Origin: Thermotoga neapolitana DSM 4359
GTDB taxonomy: Bacteria > Thermotogota > Thermotogae > Thermotogales > Thermotogaceae
DNA: 64,000 nucleotides
Assembly (NCBI RefSeq): GCF_000018945.1
Contig: NC_011978.1
Location: 124,001-188,000 of the forward strand
Direction: 5' to 3'
The notes under the pieces were generated by a model. It did not search any database, had not been told where the DNA came from, and saw only the letters and a list, made by a program, of their open reading frames with translations. Shown here one piece after another: positions 55,269 to 64,000 of this stretch. Position 1 is the stretch's first letter; every line of letters starts with the position of its first letter. The translations under genes and the position numbers were made by a program.

Positions 55269-58015
55269 ACGAGATCGTCGTGAGAGGGGCAAGGGTGCAC
55301 AACCTGAAGAACATAACGGTGAGGATACCGAAGAACAAACTCGTCGTCATAACGGGACTTTCGGGTTCGGGGAAGTCATCTCTTGCGATGGACACCATAT
55401 ACGCAGAGGGACAGAGAAGGTACCTGGAGTCCCTTTCCACGTACGCAAGACAGTTCCTCGGCGAACTCAAAAGACCGGATGTGGACGAAATAGAAGGACT
55501 CTCCCCCGCCATCGCCATAGATCAGAAGACGGTCTCGCACAACCCCAGATCCACGGTGGGAACGGTGACGGAGATCTACGATTACCTGAGAGTTCTCTAT
55601 GCCAGAATAGGAAAAGCGCACTGTCCTGAGTGCGGCAGGCCGCTCGAGAAGAAAAGTGTCGACGAAATCCTTCAGGATCTGTTCAACTCGTTCAGAGAGG
55701 GAAGTCGAATCTACATCCTCGCTCCCATCGCAACGGAGAAGAAGGGAACCTTCAAGAAGGAAATCGAGGAGTTCGCCTCGAAGGGTTTCACAAGAGTTGA
55801 GATAGACGGGGAAATGTACAGACTCGAAGAGGTGCCCGAACTTGACAAAAACAGAAGGCACACGGTGAAACTGGTGGTCGATAGATTGACTCTGGAAAGC
55901 AAGAATGAGCACAGAATACTGGACAGTCTGGAACTTGCGATGAGAGAAGGAAAGGGCTTTGTGGAAGTCAGAAACGTGGACTCTGGAGAGAGCAGAACCT
56001 TCAGCGAAAACCTCATGTGCCCCGTGTGTGGAATCGGCTTTCCTGAGATCACGCCGAAACTGTTTTCGTTCAACAGCCCGTACGGAGCGTGTCCCAACTG
56101 CCATGGACTCGGTTTCACGTTCGAGGTGGACCCGTCACTTGTGGTGGATGAAGAAAGAAGCGTGCTGGATGGTGCGATCATCCCCTACAGATGGGACAGG
56201 AGACTCTCGAGGTGGGTGGCAAGGGAGCTGGAAAGAAGAGGTTTTTCCGCAGAGGTTCCCTTCAAAAACCTCCCCGAAGAGGCGAAGAAGTTTGTGTTGT
56301 ACGGCGATGATCACTTCGAAGGAGTGGTACCGAAGGTTGAAAGATGGCACAGGGAAACCGAGTCTTCCGAAATGAAAGAGTGGCTGGAGAAAAACTTCGT
56401 CGTTCAGAGAACGTGTTCTCTCTGTGGTGGAAAGAGACTGAACAGAGAGGCCCTCTCTGTGAGAATAAATGGCCTGAACATACACGAGTTCACCGAGCTT
56501 TCCATCGAAGAGGAACTGGCGTTTCTGAAAAATCTGAAACTCACAGAAAGAGAGCAAAAGATCGCTGGAGAACTTTTAAACGAGATCGAAAAGAGACTTG
56601 AGTTCCTCATGGACGTTGGCCTTGGGTATCTGAACCTCTCAAGATCCGCCACCACTCTTTCGGGTGGAGAATCCCAGAGAATAAGACTTGCAACGCAGAT
56701 AGGATCCGGTCTTACGGGGGTCATATACGTCCTCGACGAACCCACGATCGGCCTCCACCCGAGAGATACAGAGAGGCTGGTGAGGACCCTGAAGAAACTC
56801 AGAGACCTCGGAAACACGGTTATCGTGGTAGAACACGACGAAGAGGTGATCAAGAGCGCCGATTACATAGTGGATATTGGACCGGGTGGGGGTGCAAACG
56901 GGGGACGTGTGGTGTTTCAGGGCAGCGTGGAGGAACTGATCAAAAACTCAAACGGTTCTTTGACCGGAGAGTACCTCTCCGGGAAGAAAAAAATCCCTCA
57001 CAGAGGAGTAAGACGACGTCCCTACGGATTTCTCAAACTGAGAGGTGTTCGTCACAACAACCTGAAGAACATAGACGTTGAGATTCCCCTTGGAGTCTTT
57101 GTCTGTGTGACCGGAGTTTCTGGATCGGGAAAGTCTTCTCTTGTCATGGAAACGCTTTATCCTGCCCTCATGAACGTTCTTCACGGAGCAAAGCTCCCGG
57201 TCGGCGAGTTCGACTCCCTGGAGGGCGTTGAGAACATAGACAAAGTGATCGCGATAGATCAATCACCGATCGGAAGGACTCCAAGGAGCAATCCTGCGAC
57301 CTACACGAAGGTGTTCGATGAGATACGCACCCTCTTTGCAATGACGCCCGCAGCAAAAGCTCGTGGCTACACGAAGAGCAGGTTCAGTTTCAACCTGAAG
57401 GGAGGAAGATGCGAGGCCTGTCAAGGCCAGGGTTACGTGAAGATAGAGATGCTCTTTCTTCCAGACGTTTACGTGGAGTGCGATGTTTGCAAAGGAAAAA
57501 GATACAACAAAGAAACCCTTGAGGTGACGTACAGGGGAAAGAACATTTCTGATATACTCGATATGACGGTGGATGAAGCACTGGAATTTTTCAAGAATGT
57601 TCCTCCTATAAGGAGGACTCTTCAGGTTCTTCACGATGTGGGGCTCGGTTACATAAAACTCGGCCAGCCCGCAACAACGCTATCAGGCGGGGAGGCACAG
57701 AGGATAAAACTCGCGTCTGAGTTGAGAAAGAAAGACACGGGAAGAACGCTCTACATACTCGACGAGCCAACGGTAGGACTCCATTTTGAAGACGTGAGAA
57801 AACTCGTGGAAGTCCTTCACAGACTCGTTGACAGGGGTAACACGGTTGTGGTCATAGAACACAACCTCGATGTAATAAAGAACGCAGACCACATCATAGA
57901 TCTCGGACCTGAGGGAGGAAAAGAAGGAGGGCGCATCGTGGCGACCGGTACTCCCGAAGAGGTGGCAGAAAATCCCTCTTCCCACACCGGAAGATTCCTG
58001 AAAGCTGTGTTATAA
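55265..58015 (+). CDS. uvrA: Excinuclease ABC subunit A
   Basis: 916 residues. Two ABC modules: Walker [10 protein letters not shown] (N) and [20 protein letters not shown] (C); signatures [14 protein letters not shown] and [14 protein letters not shown]; Walker [18 protein letters not shown] and [16 protein letters not shown]. Zinc modules at [15 protein letters not shown] with [16 protein letters not shown], and [16 protein letters not shown] to [10 protein letters not shown]. It recognises damage in nucleotide excision repair; the product of T. maritima has been crystallised. The GTG start overlaps the preceding stop. Confidence 0.97.
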   Translation: MNEIVVRGARVHNLKNITVRIPKNKLVVITGLSGSGKSSLAMDTIYAEGQRRYLESLSTYARQFLGELKRPDVDEIEGLSPAIAIDQKTVSHNPRSTVGTVTEIYDYLRVLYARIGKAHCPECGRPLEKKSVDEILQDLFNSFREGSRIYILAPIATEKKGTFKKEIEEFASKGFTRVEIDGEMYRLEEVPELDKNRRHTVKLVVDRLTLESKNEHRILDSLELAMREGKGFVEVRNVDSGESRTFSENLMCPVCGIGFPEITPKLFSFNSPYGACPNCHGLGFTFEVDPSLVVDEERSVLDGAIIPYRWDRRLSRWVARELERRGFSAEVPFKNLPEEAKKFVLYGDDHFEGVVPKVERWHRETESSEMKEWLEKNFVVQRTCSLCGGKRLNREALSVRINGLNIHEFTELSIEEELAFLKNLKLTEREQKIAGELLNEIEKRLEFLMDVGLGYLNLSRSATTLSGGESQRIRLATQIGSGLTGVIYVLDEPTIGLHPRDTERLVRTLKKLRDLGNTVIVVEHDEEVIKSADYIVDIGPGGGANGGRVVFQGSVEELIKNSNGSLTGEYLSGKKKIPHRGVRRRPYGFLKLRGVRHNNLKNIDVEIPLGVFVCVTGVSGSGKSSLVMETLYPALMNVLHGAKLPVGEFDSLEGVENIDKVIAIDQSPIGRTPRSNPATYTKVFDEIRTLFAMTPAAKARGYTKSRFSFNLKGGRCEACQGQGYVKIEMLFLPDVYVECDVCKGKRYNKETLEVTYRGKNISDILDMTVDEALEFFKNVPPIRRTLQVLHDVGLGYIKLGQPATTLSGGEAQRIKLASELRKKDTGRTLYILDEPTVGLHFEDVRKLVEVLHRLVDRGNTVVVIEHNLDVIKNADHIIDLGPEGGKEGGRIVATGTPEEVAENPSSHTGRFLKAVL

Positions 58016-58035
58016 TGCCTGGGGAGGTGCTGTGG

Positions 58036-58266
58036 ATGAAGACGTTTTTCCTCATCGTTCACACCATCATAAGTGTAGCCCTCATCTACATGGTCCAGGT
58101 GCAGATGTCGAAGTTCTCAGAACTCGGTGGGGCCTTTGGAAGCGGTGGGCTTCACACCGTTTTTGGAAGAAAGAGAGGCCTCGACACCGGAGGAAAGATC
58201 ACACTCGTTCTCTCTGTACTCTTTTTCATCTCCTGCGTGATAACAGCGTTCGTTCTGACGAGGTGA
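58036..58266 (+). CDS. secG: Preprotein translocase subunit SecG
   Basis: 76 residues with two membrane helices (2-20 and 54-75) linked by a loop holding the conserved GGAFGSGGLHTVFGRKRGLD. It assists SecYE. I start at ATG 58036 (MKTFFLIVH), six bases after GGGGAGGTG; the frame seven codons upstream overlaps that site. Confidence 0.92.
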   Translation: MKTFFLIVHTIISVALIYMVQVQMSKFSELGGAFGSGGLHTVFGRKRGLDTGGKITLVLSVLFFISCVITAFVLTR

Positions 58267-58270
58267 TGGG

Positions 58271-59455
58271 ATGACTCCGGAGGAACAGGTGAAGATCCTT
58301 AAAAGGAACGTGGTCGATCTCGTCAGTGAGGAAGAACTCCTCGACAGAATAAGAAGAAAAGGAAAACTCCGTGTGAAACTCGGTGTTGATCCCTCGCGGC
58401 CAGATCTTCACCTTGGCCACGCCGTTGTGCTCAGAAAACTGAGGGAATTTCAGGATCTGGGGCACACGGTCGTTCTCATCATAGGAGACTTCACGGCCAG
58501 AATCGGAGATCCGTCGGGAAGAAACGAAACACGGCCCATGCTGACGAAGGAAGAAGTGCTCGAGAACGCAAAGACTTACCAGGAACAGGCTTTCAAGATA
58601 CTCGATCCTGAAAGAACAGAACTTCGTTTCAACGGCGAATGGCTCGATCGGATGACTTTCGCCGACGTGATCGTTCTCGCCTCCAAGTACACGGTGGCGA
58701 GGATGCTCGAAAGAGACGACTTCGCCAGAAGGTTCAGGGAAGGCATCCCCATCACCATATCGGAGTTTCTGTACCCCCTGGCGCAGGCCTACGACTCCGT
58801 TGCGATCCAGGCAGACGTGGAACTGGGAGGTACCGATCAGCTCTTCAACCTCCTGGTCGGAAGGAAGATCCAGGAAGAGTACGGACAGGAGCCACAGATT
58901 GTCATGACGATGCCGATCATCGAAGGAACGGATGGAAAACTCAAGATGAGCAAAAGTTATGGAAACTACATCGCGTTCAACGACACACCAGAAGACATGT
59001 ACGGAAAACTCATGTCCATACCCGATGAACTCATCATAAAGTACATGAGGCTCCTCACGGACATTCCAGAAGAGCAGATTGAAGAATACGAAAGAAAGAT
59101 GAAAGAGGGAAAGATCAATCCAAGGGATGTGAAGATGGTTCTTGCCTACGAGATCACGCGTTTCTTCCATGGTGAAGAGAACGCAAAAAAGGCTCAAGAA
59201 CACTTCGTGAAGGTCTTTCAGAGGAAAGAGCTCCCGGATGAAATGCCCGTTGTTGAACTTTCCCAGGAGATGAACATCGTTGATCTTCTGGTGAAGATAG
59301 GAGCGGTCTCCAGCAGAAGTGAGGCGAAAAGGCTCATCTCACAGGGCGGCGTTTACCTGGACGGCGAGAGGGTGGAGGACATAAAATTCATCGTAAAGCC
59401 CGACGGCGAGAGGGTTTTGAGGGTTGGAAAGAAAAAATTCTACAGGATTTCCTGA
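58271..59455 (+). CDS. tyrS: Tyrosyl-tRNA synthetase
   Basis: 394 residues, class I, of the TyrZ-like group. HIGH motif as DLHLGHAVVL, KMSKS as KMSKSYGNYIAF. A C-terminal S4 domain (about 330-394: LLVKIGAVSSRSEAKRLISQ, GGVYLDGERVED) binds tRNA. GAGGTGATGGG precedes the ATG. It follows secG by four bases. Confidence 0.96.
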   Translation: MTPEEQVKILKRNVVDLVSEEELLDRIRRKGKLRVKLGVDPSRPDLHLGHAVVLRKLREFQDLGHTVVLIIGDFTARIGDPSGRNETRPMLTKEEVLENAKTYQEQAFKILDPERTELRFNGEWLDRMTFADVIVLASKYTVARMLERDDFARRFREGIPITISEFLYPLAQAYDSVAIQADVELGGTDQLFNLLVGRKIQEEYGQEPQIVMTMPIIEGTDGKLKMSKSYGNYIAFNDTPEDMYGKLMSIPDELIIKYMRLLTDIPEEQIEEYERKMKEGKINPRDVKMVLAYEITRFFHGEENAKKAQEHFVKVFQRKELPDEMPVVELSQEMNIVDLLVKIGAVSSRSEAKRLISQGGVYLDGERVEDIKFIVKPDGERVLRVGKKKFYRIS

Positions 59456-59484
59456 AACGGAGACAAAAAAACTTTAGAAAACCC

Positions 59485-59514
59485 TTGAATTTGCTTTGGT
59501 CATGATGGTATAAT
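59485..59514 (+). promoter_or_regulatory. Promoter of the envelope-protein pair
   Basis: TTGAAT (59485-59490), an 18-base spacer that ends TGG, and TATAAT (59509-59514): a -35, an extended -10 and a perfect hexamer. A strong promoter suits abundant outer-envelope proteins. About 45 bases of leader carry GGGAGG. Confidence 0.85.
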
Positions 59515-59558
59515 CACCACAGGATTTAACGTAATCAATGTGAAGGGAGGTTTGTCCC

Positions 59559-60761
59559 ATGAAGAGAGTTCTTCTTGCCATCACCGTGATTTCGGTTTTC
59601 TTCTCAGCGGCTTTTGCATTCTTCCCTGATGTTCCAAAGGATCACTGGGCCTACGAGTACGTCTGGAAACTCTGGCAGAGGGGTATCTTCATAGGCTATC
59701 CCGATGGTGAATTCAAAGGGGACAGGTACATCACCAGGTACGAAGCCGCCACGGCCGTGAGCAGGCTCCTCGATTTCATCGAACAGAAGATGCTCTCAGG
59801 AGTCTCTGGAAACCTAACCCAGGTCGTTGGAAACCTTTCGGACAAGTACATGGCTCTCGAAGAAAGAGTGAACAGCCTGGAAAGTGTCCTTGACACCCTG
59901 GCAGCCCAGATAGGCACCACCCAGGTCAACGTCAAAGAAACAGAAAGAGAAATCCTCGCCAAGATCGACTCTGCGAAGGAAGAACTCGAGGCAAAGTTCG
60001 AAGAAGAGATCTCTCTGAACAGGGAAGTTGTGAACAACGTGGGTCTCAGACTCGGAAACCTCGCAAGAGACTATGAGAGGTACAAGGAAAGCGTTGACAC
60101 AAAGATAGCCGAAGTGAACGACAAACTCGCCGCCCTCGAGAAAGACCTTGGAAACAAACTCGCCGATCTCAAGGCCATGGTTGATCTCCACGAGAAAGAC
60201 ATCATAAACATCTACAACAAGATCTCCTCCGTGAACGAGGAACTCAACAAGAAGATTTCCGCAACGGAAGAGAAACTCTCCAGAAGAGACGAAGAGATCT
60301 CTGCAATGGTGGAACTTCACGAAAAGGACATCATAAACATCTACAACAAGATCTCCACACTCAACGAAGATCTAAACAAAAAAATACTTGACACGAAGGC
60401 CGAACTTTCTGCTAAAATAGAGTCACAGGAAAAGACACTGAACATGGTCTATACAAAACTCCTCGACGTGGAAAACAAACTCAGCGGTGAGATCGAATCT
60501 CTCAAAGAAAAGGACGCAGAGATTCAGAAGACGGTAGATCTTCACGAACAGGACATCATCAACCTGTATGGCAAAACATCTTCTCTTGAAGAAGACCTCA
60601 ACATGAAGTACAACGAGACCAATGAAAGGATCGATCAGGTGAAGGCAGAACTCGAAAGCAAGATCGAAAGTGTGAAGGCCTACAACAGAAATCTCAGCAT
60701 ACTCACAGGTGCGTTCTTTGGAATTCTCGGTCTCATTCTGCTTGCAATCAGTGGTAAATAA
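59559..60761 (+). CDS. Omp-alpha-type rod protein with SLH domain
   Basis: 400 residues. Signal peptide (1-21, ending SAAFAFF); one SLH domain (about 22-75, FPDVPKDHWAYEYVWKLWQR, DGEFKGDRYITRYEAATAVS) that would hold peptidoglycan-linked polymer; a long coiled coil (75-375) that spans the wide periplasm under the toga; and a C-terminal hydrophobic anchor (about 380-399, LTGAFFGILGLILLAISGK) for the outer membrane. This is the architecture of Omp-alpha of T. maritima. It contains repeats (see 60180-60360). A GGGAGGT site precedes the ATG. Confidence 0.94.
   Translation: MKRVLLAITVISVFFSAAFAFFPDVPKDHWAYEYVWKLWQRGIFIGYPDGEFKGDRYITRYEAATAVSRLLDFIEQKMLSGVSGNLTQVVGNLSDKYMALEERVNSLESVLDTLAAQIGTTQVNVKETEREILAKIDSAKEELEAKFEEEISLNREVVNNVGLRLGNLARDYERYKESVDTKIAEVNDKLAALEKDLGNKLADLKAMVDLHEKDIINIYNKISSVNEELNKKISATEEKLSRRDEEISAMVELHEKDIINIYNKISTLNEDLNKKILDTKAELSAKIESQEKTLNMVYTKLLDVENKLSGEIESLKEKDAEIQKTVDLHEQDIINLYGKTSSLEEDLNMKYNETNERIDQVKAELESKIESVKAYNRNLSILTGAFFGILGLILLAISGK
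60180..60360 (+). repeat. Duplicated rod segment within the Omp-alpha-type gene
   Basis: The codons for VDLHEKDIINIYNKIS begin at 60180 and return almost unchanged in DNA (VELHEKDIINIYNKIS) from 60309, a period of 129 bases (43 residues). A third, weaker copy (VDLHEQDIINLYGKTS) begins at 60534. This is consistent with internal duplication that lengthened the coiled coil. Confidence 0.8.
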
Positions 60762-60795
60762 CTCAAAATTTCATTCTGAGGGGAGGTAAGATGTT

Positions 60796-62031
60796 ATGAA
60801 GAAGTTGCTCGCTCTTTTCCTGGTACTGGGTCTTTTAGTCACAGCAGCGTTTGCCTACGAGGACGTTGTGAAAGTTAACGTCTCCGGTACTGGCTACTTC
60901 AAAGCGATCCTGGACGAAGAAGGTATCGACCTTGAAGGTGGAATCAGTGATCTCTCCGTGTCTCTTTCTCCAAGCTCTGGAAGCGTGACGGCACCTGCCA
61001 CCATCACAGCAGAGTTTTCCATTGATATCCTTGGTAAAACCGCTTCTCTCAGCAAAATCTCCGTCACAACGGACTTGTTTGACTTGACCTACTACAACTC
61101 TGATATCTACGGGGACGGTTACGTGTTCTACTACGTGGGAGACAGAACCCTTGAATTCACGCCAAACCTTGGTCTTGAAGGAATCTCTCTGACTGTCTAC
61201 TTCGCAGACATCGTTTCTGAAACAGACACTGACAACGCTACAAACGACACCAACAACTACTTTGACGACGCTGTTGCTCTGAAAGTAGGAGTCACAAACC
61301 TTGACCTTCTTGATGCAACACTCTTTGGAGCATTTTATGACACTGATACAGACGTTGCTACAAGCGCTTACGGCTACGCAGCTCACCTGAATCTCACCGG
61401 AAAAGACATTCTTGAAGGCCTCAGTGTGAACCTTGCCTACGCTTACGAAGCAACGGCTTCTTACCTGGTTGAGGCAGCCTACAGCAAGTCCTTTGAAATG
61501 GATCCTGTCACTCTGACCGTGTCCCCATACTTTGTCTACTCTGAAGGTGCTCCCACATACTACGACGATGATTCTGTTGATGGCGATGGCTGGACAGCAC
61601 CCTGGGGTTCCAAACTTGCGAAAGCAGACCTCAAGGCAGAGGCTGGTGTCACAGATGAAGTCACGTTCAGTGCGGAACTCACCCCGACGTACGATCTTGC
61701 TGCCAACTCCTTCAGTCTGCCTGTCACTCTTACACTTGCCTACGCTTCCGACATCGCAAGTGCGAACGTGAAGGCTTCCTGGAGCGACGCGGTGGCAGCT
61801 GCCACTGACGTTACCATCGATGCCGACCTGACGGTCACCGCTGTTGAGAACCTCACAGTCAAAGCAGCGGCAAGATACCTGGTTGCCACCAACGAGCTTG
61901 GTTACAACGTTGATACCAGCTACGTCTACGGTCCTCTCACAACAGGATTCTTCTTCGGAACACTGTTCGACGATACAATCCACGACTACTTCACGTGGTA
62001 CCTCTACCTGAAAGCAGAAGTTGAATTCTAA
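60796..62031 (+). CDS. Putative beta-barrel outer-membrane protein (Omp-beta-like)
   Basis: 411 residues. Signal peptide MKKLLALFLVLGLLVTAAFA. The mature part is almost all short amphipathic strands rich in Thr, Ser, Asp and Tyr, with few Lys and no enzyme motif; the terminus YFTWYLYLKAEVEF ends in Phe, as in barrel proteins. It directly follows the Omp-alpha gene, without a terminator between. In T. maritima the partner of Omp-alpha is described as an outer-membrane protein. Porin function is inference. Confidence 0.85.
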   Translation: MKKLLALFLVLGLLVTAAFAYEDVVKVNVSGTGYFKAILDEEGIDLEGGISDLSVSLSPSSGSVTAPATITAEFSIDILGKTASLSKISVTTDLFDLTYYNSDIYGDGYVFYYVGDRTLEFTPNLGLEGISLTVYFADIVSETDTDNATNDTNNYFDDAVALKVGVTNLDLLDATLFGAFYDTDTDVATSAYGYAAHLNLTGKDILEGLSVNLAYAYEATASYLVEAAYSKSFEMDPVTLTVSPYFVYSEGAPTYYDDDSVDGDGWTAPWGSKLAKADLKAEAGVTDEVTFSAELTPTYDLAANSFSLPVTLTLAYASDIASANVKASWSDAVAAATDVTIDADLTVTAVENLTVKAAARYLVATNELGYNVDTSYVYGPLTTGFFFGTLFDDTIHDYFTWYLYLKAEVEF

Positions 62032-62050
62032 TCCCACCACCACGAATCAG

Positions 62051-62079
62051 CCCCCGGCGCTTGCCGGGGGTTTTGTTTT
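62051..62079 (+). terminator. Terminator of the envelope-protein operon
   Basis: CCCCCGGC, GCTT loop, GCCGGGGG, then TTTTGTTTT, 20 bases after the stop. Confidence 0.93.
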
Positions 62080-62089
62080 GTTGTATAAT
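62061..62089 (+). promoter_or_regulatory. Promoter of tRNA-Ser, overlapping the terminator
   Basis: TTGCCG (62061-62066), inside the terminator loop and right arm, then 17 bases (the U-tract) and a perfect TATAAT (62084-62089), eight bases before the tRNA. Confidence 0.65.
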
Positions 62090-62097
62090 TTAGAACT

Positions 62098-62186
62098 GGA
62101 GGCGTGTCCGAACTGGCTAAGGAGCCGGTCTTGAAAACCGGTGGGCCGGAAGGCCCGTGTGGGTTCGAGTCCCACCGCCTCCGCCA
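62098..62186 (+). tRNA. tRNA-Ser (UGA)
   Basis: Acceptor GGAGGCG pairs with CGCCTCC; anticodon loop CTTGAAA gives TGA; long variable arm (TGGGCCGGAAGGCCCGT); T loop GTTCGAGT; G discriminator; CCA encoded. Confidence 0.97.
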
Positions 62187-62210
62187 GCCCCACACGGGGC
62201 TTTTCTTTTT
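62187..62210 (+). terminator. Terminator of tRNA-Ser
   Basis: GCCCC, ACAC loop, GGGGC, then TTTTCTTTTT directly after the CCA. The nicotinamidase gene begins 14 bases later, so some read-through may feed it. Confidence 0.8.
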
Positions 62211-62224
62211 AAGGGGGTGAAAAC

Positions 62225-62749
62225 GTGAGGGCGCTCCTTGTGATAGATCTTCAGAGAGACTTCGTCGACAGAGGCGGTGCCCTCTACTTTGAAGGTGCAG
62301 AGAAGGTGATCGATCCCATCCTCAGGTGGGTTGAGGACTTCAAGAAGGAAAACCTTCCCATCATCACCACCCAGGACTGGCACGATCCGAACGACAAAGA
62401 ATTTGACATCTGGCCAAAGCATTGTGTCGCAGACACAGACGGTGCAAGACTCACAGAAAAACTGGAGAAGGCCCTGAAAGATTATCCCCACCATTTCTCC
62501 GTGAGGAAGAACCGCTACAGCGCTTTTCACAACACAGATCTGGAGAAGATAATAAAGGAAAAACACATAAACGAAATGTACGTGTGTGGTGTTGTAACCC
62601 ACATATGCGTTCTCTTCACAGTGGAAGAGTTGAGGAACCGGGACATCCCTGTTAAAATAATCACTGAAGGTGTGGCGTCATACGACGAGGAACTGCATCG
62701 GTTCGCCCTGAGGGAAATGAAAGAGATCCTGGGAGCAGAACTCATCTGA
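62225..62749 (+). CDS. Nicotinamidase-type isochorismatase-fold hydrolase
   Basis: 174 residues. The catalytic triad is visible: D8 in LLVIDLQRDF, Lys in SVRKNRYSAF (about 91) and Cys in VCGVVTHICVLFTVEEL (about 127). Metal ligands D and H lie in TTQDWHDPNDKEFDIWPKHC. This pattern favours nicotinamide deamidation over isochorismate hydrolysis. The following gene uses the product nicotinate, supporting the call. The GTG start has AAGGGGGTGAAAAC. Confidence 0.88.
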   Translation: MRALLVIDLQRDFVDRGGALYFEGAEKVIDPILRWVEDFKKENLPIITTQDWHDPNDKEFDIWPKHCVADTDGARLTEKLEKALKDYPHHFSVRKNRYSAFHNTDLEKIIKEKHINEMYVCGVVTHICVLFTVEELRNRDIPVKIITEGVASYDEELHRFALREMKEILGAELI

Positions 62750-62759
62750 GGTGATCGCT

Positions 62760-64000
62760 GTGAAAAGACTCAGTCCAGAGGTCTTCAAGGTTCCTATCGA
62801 TCGAATCAGAAACGGATATTACTCGGACATATACTTCATGAACTACGTGAAGGTTCTGAAAAGAGACAACCGTCATCCACGGGTGTACTATCAGTTCTTT
62901 CCAAGAAAAGACGCCGTCGTCTGCGGTATAGACGAGGCGCTTGCCATACTGAAGTTCTGCACCGGATACTACAGAGACGAAGAAAAGGCAAGAAAGCTCT
63001 TCGAAGAGATACTGAGTATAGACAGAGAAATGCAGGCCGCCTCGGTAGAGATGGACGTTCAGAGGATCGTTGAACTCACCAGAAAGAAGTGGGATCTCAG
63101 GCTAAAACTGAACGATCTGTGGGTGGACAAATGGGACGAAATAGAGGTGCACGCCCTCTACGACGGTGAAGAGGCAAAAGAAGGAGAACCGATCATGACG
63201 ATAGAGGGAGATCCAACCTACTTTGGATACCTTGAGACGGTTCTTCTCGGTGTGATCGCAAGGGCAACCAGCACGGCAACGGCCGTCAGGAAAGTTGTGA
63301 AAGCAGCGAGGGGAAAACCCGTTCTTTTCTTCAGCGCCCGCTTTGATCACTACTGGGTTCAGGCAACAGATGGCTATGCAGCACTCAAGGCAGGGGCTTT
63401 TGGTGTTTCAACGGACGCGAACGCAGACTACTGGGGTGTCAAGTCCATGGGAACGATGCCTCACGCACTGATCGCATGTTACAACGGGAAAACAGAAGAT
63501 GCCGCCATCGCCTTCGACAAACACATGGAGGAAGACGTGAACAGAATCATACTCGTGGACTGGGACAACGATGTGATAGGAACCACCTTCCGTGTGATAA
63601 AGGCTTTCTATGAGTACGTCATGAAAAAGCCATTCAAACTGGGAGTAACGGACCCATCACCTATCATAGGTCCCGGAAAGAACAGAATCTGGGGAGTGAG
63701 GTTCGACACGGCGGGTAATCTGAGAGACAAATCGGTGATCCCGAAGGATGAGTCTTCCTTCGGGGTGTGCCCGGAACTCGTCTGGAGGGCAAGACAGGAG
63801 TTCGATAAAGTGGGACTCAAAGACCTGAAGATCGTCGTCTCAGGTGGTTTCGATGAGAAGAAGATAGATCTATTCGAAAGATTGGGGGTACCGGCAGACG
63901 CGTACGGTGTTGGTTCTCGCCTGCTGAGGGAGAAGGTGGATATCACGGCAGACATCGTTGAAGTCAATGGAAGACACTGCGCAAAGGTGGGAAGATACAA
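62760..64000 (+). CDS. pncB: Nicotinate phosphoribosyltransferase, 3' end beyond the window
   Basis: 413 full codons to the edge, still open; the stop is outside. Landmarks: DRIRNGYYSDIYFMNYVKVL, LLGVIARATSTATAVRKVV, the block FSARFDHYWVQATDGYAALK, SMGTMPHALIACYNG with the phosphoryl-accepting His, and IVVSGGFDEKKIDLFERLG. It condenses nicotinate with PRPP. GTG 62760 is preceded by GAGGTGAT overlapping the nicotinamidase stop, so the pair forms an NAD-salvage operon. The form resembles the archaeal-bacterial NAPRT subgroup. Confidence 0.93.
   Translation, partial: MKRLSPEVFKVPIDRIRNGYYSDIYFMNYVKVLKRDNRHPRVYYQFFPRKDAVVCGIDEALAILKFCTGYYRDEEKARKLFEEILSIDREMQAASVEMDVQRIVELTRKKWDLRLKLNDLWVDKWDEIEVHALYDGEEAKEGEPIMTIEGDPTYFGYLETVLLGVIARATSTATAVRKVVKAARGKPVLFFSARFDHYWVQATDGYAALKAGAFGVSTDANADYWGVKSMGTMPHALIACYNGKTEDAAIAFDKHMEEDVNRIILVDWDNDVIGTTFRVIKAFYEYVMKKPFKLGVTDPSPIIGPGKNRIWGVRFDTAGNLRDKSVIPKDESSFGVCPELVWRARQEFDKVGLKDLKIVVSGGFDEKKIDLFERLGVPADAYGVGSRLLREKVDITADIVEVNGRHCAKVGRY

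Noticed and set aside
60835-62043. 402-codon minus-strand frame opposite the outer-membrane protein gene
   Set aside because: Shadow of a Thr/Ser/Asp-rich gene; no start signals and a Cys/Val-rich improbable product.

Overview
The window is bacterial and looks like Thermotoga: close to T. maritima but, from remembered protein sequences, probably another species such as T. neapolitana. The evidence is a tmRNA whose tag reads ANEPVAVAA, an Omp-alpha-type rod protein followed by a putative outer-membrane protein, a RarA-macro fusion, purine-rich coding strands with heavy AGA/AGG arginine use, strong GGAGG ribosome sites, many GTG and TTG starts, and near-complete packing of genes. Gene order resembles the T. 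maritima segment I remember as roughly TM0476-TM0539; no database was available to confirm this. I see no CRISPR array, insertion sequence, prophage or replication origin.

Layout. 1-305 is the tail of a TrpB2-type tryptophan synthase beta gene, broken by an internal deletion and frameshift. 319-4030 holds a cation diffusion facilitator and, convergent to it, a Rad50/YhaN-like ATPase with an unrecognised partner. From 18107 down to 4210, sixteen minus-strand genes are packed end to end: hslVU, a lipoprotein, an FtsB-like protein, a methyltransferase, miaA, hfq, hflX, fmt, a small ferredoxin-fold protein, a peptide ABC transporter (ATPase, binding protein, two permeases), a SigH-like sigma factor and a membrane protein. 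18188-20190 carries mnmA and a GAF protein; facing it is a four-gene operon (radical SAM, C11 protease lipoprotein, DUF4234-like, DUF6485-like). 23019-30587 carries proS, comM, the uracil-DNA glycosylase gene, a DtxR-type regulator, galE and rarA-macro, with fliJ opposed. 30764-32756 is the groESL operon under a CIRCE-type operator, with frame lesions in both genes.

The tmRNA gene (32875-33231) is followed by a second peptide ABC cluster without a binding protein (33348-39005), a rubrerythrin-VIT1 fusion, a DEDDh exonuclease and a PIN-PhoH ATPase. Then come trpS-scpA-scpB (minus), a membrane protein, a sirtuin and a coiled-coil HTH protein (plus), prmC and a DUF59 protein (minus), and a thiamine/pyrimidine-type uptake operon (46826-49479). 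A 1415-residue acyl-CoA dehydratase activase fusion (minus) is divergent from a tRNA-Lys/Leu/Gly operon. The right end has a DUF401 membrane protein, uvrA, secG, tyrS, the envelope pair, tRNA-Ser, and an NAD-salvage pair (nicotinamidase, nicotinate phosphoribosyltransferase, cut by the window end).

The observations most worth following are the indels in groES and groEL, the truncated trpB2, the YhaN-like ATPase with degenerate hydrolysis motifs and an orphan partner, the lipoprotein protease without a canonical start codon, the internal ribosome site before the macro domain of RarA, and matching insertions in the two OppF-type ATPases.
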